From Muribaculaceae bacterium (lineage in GTDB: Bacteria > Bacteroidota > Bacteroidia > Bacteroidales > Muribaculaceae), in assembly GCA_017505535.1 (NCBI GenBank), contig JAFVPD010000024.1, forward strand, positions 28,109 to 92,108: a stretch of 64,000 bases of DNA, given 5' to 3'. The notes under the pieces were generated by a model, which saw only the letters and a list, made by a program, of their open reading frames with translations, was not told where the DNA came from and did no database searches. This document shows, in pieces, positions 63,674-64,000 of this stretch. Made by a program: the position numbers and the translations under genes. Within the stretch, counting starts at the first letter, position 1; every line of letters starts with the position of its first letter.

Positions 63674-63994
63674 TTACTCCTTTTTAGATGCCCTTTCACG
63701 CTGGGGCAAATTCATATCTTGCAACGCCCTACCGAGTTCATCATCCTTTGCTAATGAGAGAATATCATCATCAAGCTGCAGGGCATACAACACACGCAGA
63801 TAGATACCAATCGCAACCGTTGGCGCACCTTTCTCTATGCGTGATACCGTAAGTGGCGAACAAGTAGCGCGCTCCGCCACCTGTGCAACACTAAGATTAC
63901 GACATAAGCGGGCAAGTTTAATTTGCTTACCTACAATCTGCATTTTCTGCTCTAACTTTCGGGGCAATTTAGTTCCCATTATACTCTTTGCCAT
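63674..63994 (-). CDS. hipB: HipB-type HTH antitoxin, start near the window edge
   Basis: A 106-aa XRE antitoxin (LARLCRNLSVAQVAERATCSPLTVSRIEKG) which binds HipA and represses the operon. An ATG at 63994 and an alternative at 63979 are possible; the window stops 6 bp upstream, so the true start and promoter are outside view. HTH plus basic C-terminus (LPQRERASKKE). Confidence 0.85.
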   Translation of the reverse strand: MAKSIMGTKLPRKLEQKMQIVGKQIKLARLCRNLSVAQVAERATCSPLTVSRIEKGAPTVAIGIYLRVLYALQLDDDILSLAKDDELGRALQDMNLPQRERASKKE

Positions 63995-64000
63995 ATTATC

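Noticed and set aside
1..64000. CRISPR array
   Set aside because: No series of regularly spaced direct repeats; the repeats seen are dispersed or tandem LRR codons.
1..64000. Insertion sequences or transposase genes
   Set aside because: No transposase ORF and no IS-like ends around any gene; the only candidates are the two small intergenic repeats.

Overview
The window looks like a chromosomal segment of a gut Bacteroidales bacterium, most likely of the Muribaculaceae or a close relative. This rests on gene content (LptE-family lipoprotein, DUF4271-hemD pair, three tandem FKBP isomerases, TonB/beta-barrel outer-membrane proteins, TPR-TM-AraC hybrid regulator), on promoters of the Bacteroidota type (TTG, about 20 nt, TAnnTTTG), and on the near absence of Shine-Dalgarno sequences. 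It is mostly core genome, with several accessory patches.

Layout. 1-4.5 kb: a rightward core block (sigma-54 activator cut by the window edge, lptE-like, a TPR-like protein, secG, rbfA, a LolC/E-type permease). 4.5-8.2 kb: a leftward four-gene module of phage head proteins (scaffold-like, SU10/DUF5309-type capsid, adaptor-like, portal) with no terminase, tail, lysis or integrase gene; the portal seems to lack its C-terminus and ends 7 bp from the permease. 8.4-12.5 kb: lysS-gpsA-pgi. 12.6-19.6 kb: a beta-barrel receptor, rlmN, a tandem SGNH hydrolase with a degenerate second half, a repeat-like intergenic block, recO, and rpsT between two identical tRNA-Glu genes. 20-24.7 kb: LOG protein, DUF4271, hemD, rnpA, yidD, tatD, a LexA-like S24 repressor and an Lrp regulator. 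24.9-37 kb: three FKBP isomerases, a 998-aa TPR protein with an outer-membrane barrel partner, a Dda/RecD-like helicase and carB. 37-42.9 kb: a lipoprotein alpha-amylase, an AAA+ ATPase and a WYL regulator with matching operator-promoters, and a Cu/Zn efflux permease carrying an HMA domain. 43-59 kb: a stretch bracketed by two tRNA-Asn genes that share 131 identical bases. It holds two tandem leucine-rich-repeat surface proteins, a bare AraC domain beside its full-length relative, serine ammonia-lyase, a K+/H+ antiporter, mfd and a C-terminal protease. 59-64 kb: an accessory-looking segment after the second tRNA-Asn (xpt-xanthine permease, a lipoprotein, a small membrane protein, HipBA) with two operator-like palindromes.

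How the genes work together. The clearest functional units are envelope biogenesis (lptE, secG, LolC/E, yidD, FKBPs, the TPR/barrel pair), central metabolism (gpsA, pgi, carB, sdaA), genome maintenance (recO, mfd, helicase) and purine salvage (xpt-pbuX). The two best candidates for an undescribed system are the orphan phage-head module at 4.5-8.2 kb, which may be a remnant or a domesticated particle, and the AAA+ ATPase/WYL pair at 38.8-41.6 kb. The latter two promoters carry the same inverted repeat at exactly the same distance from the -7 element.
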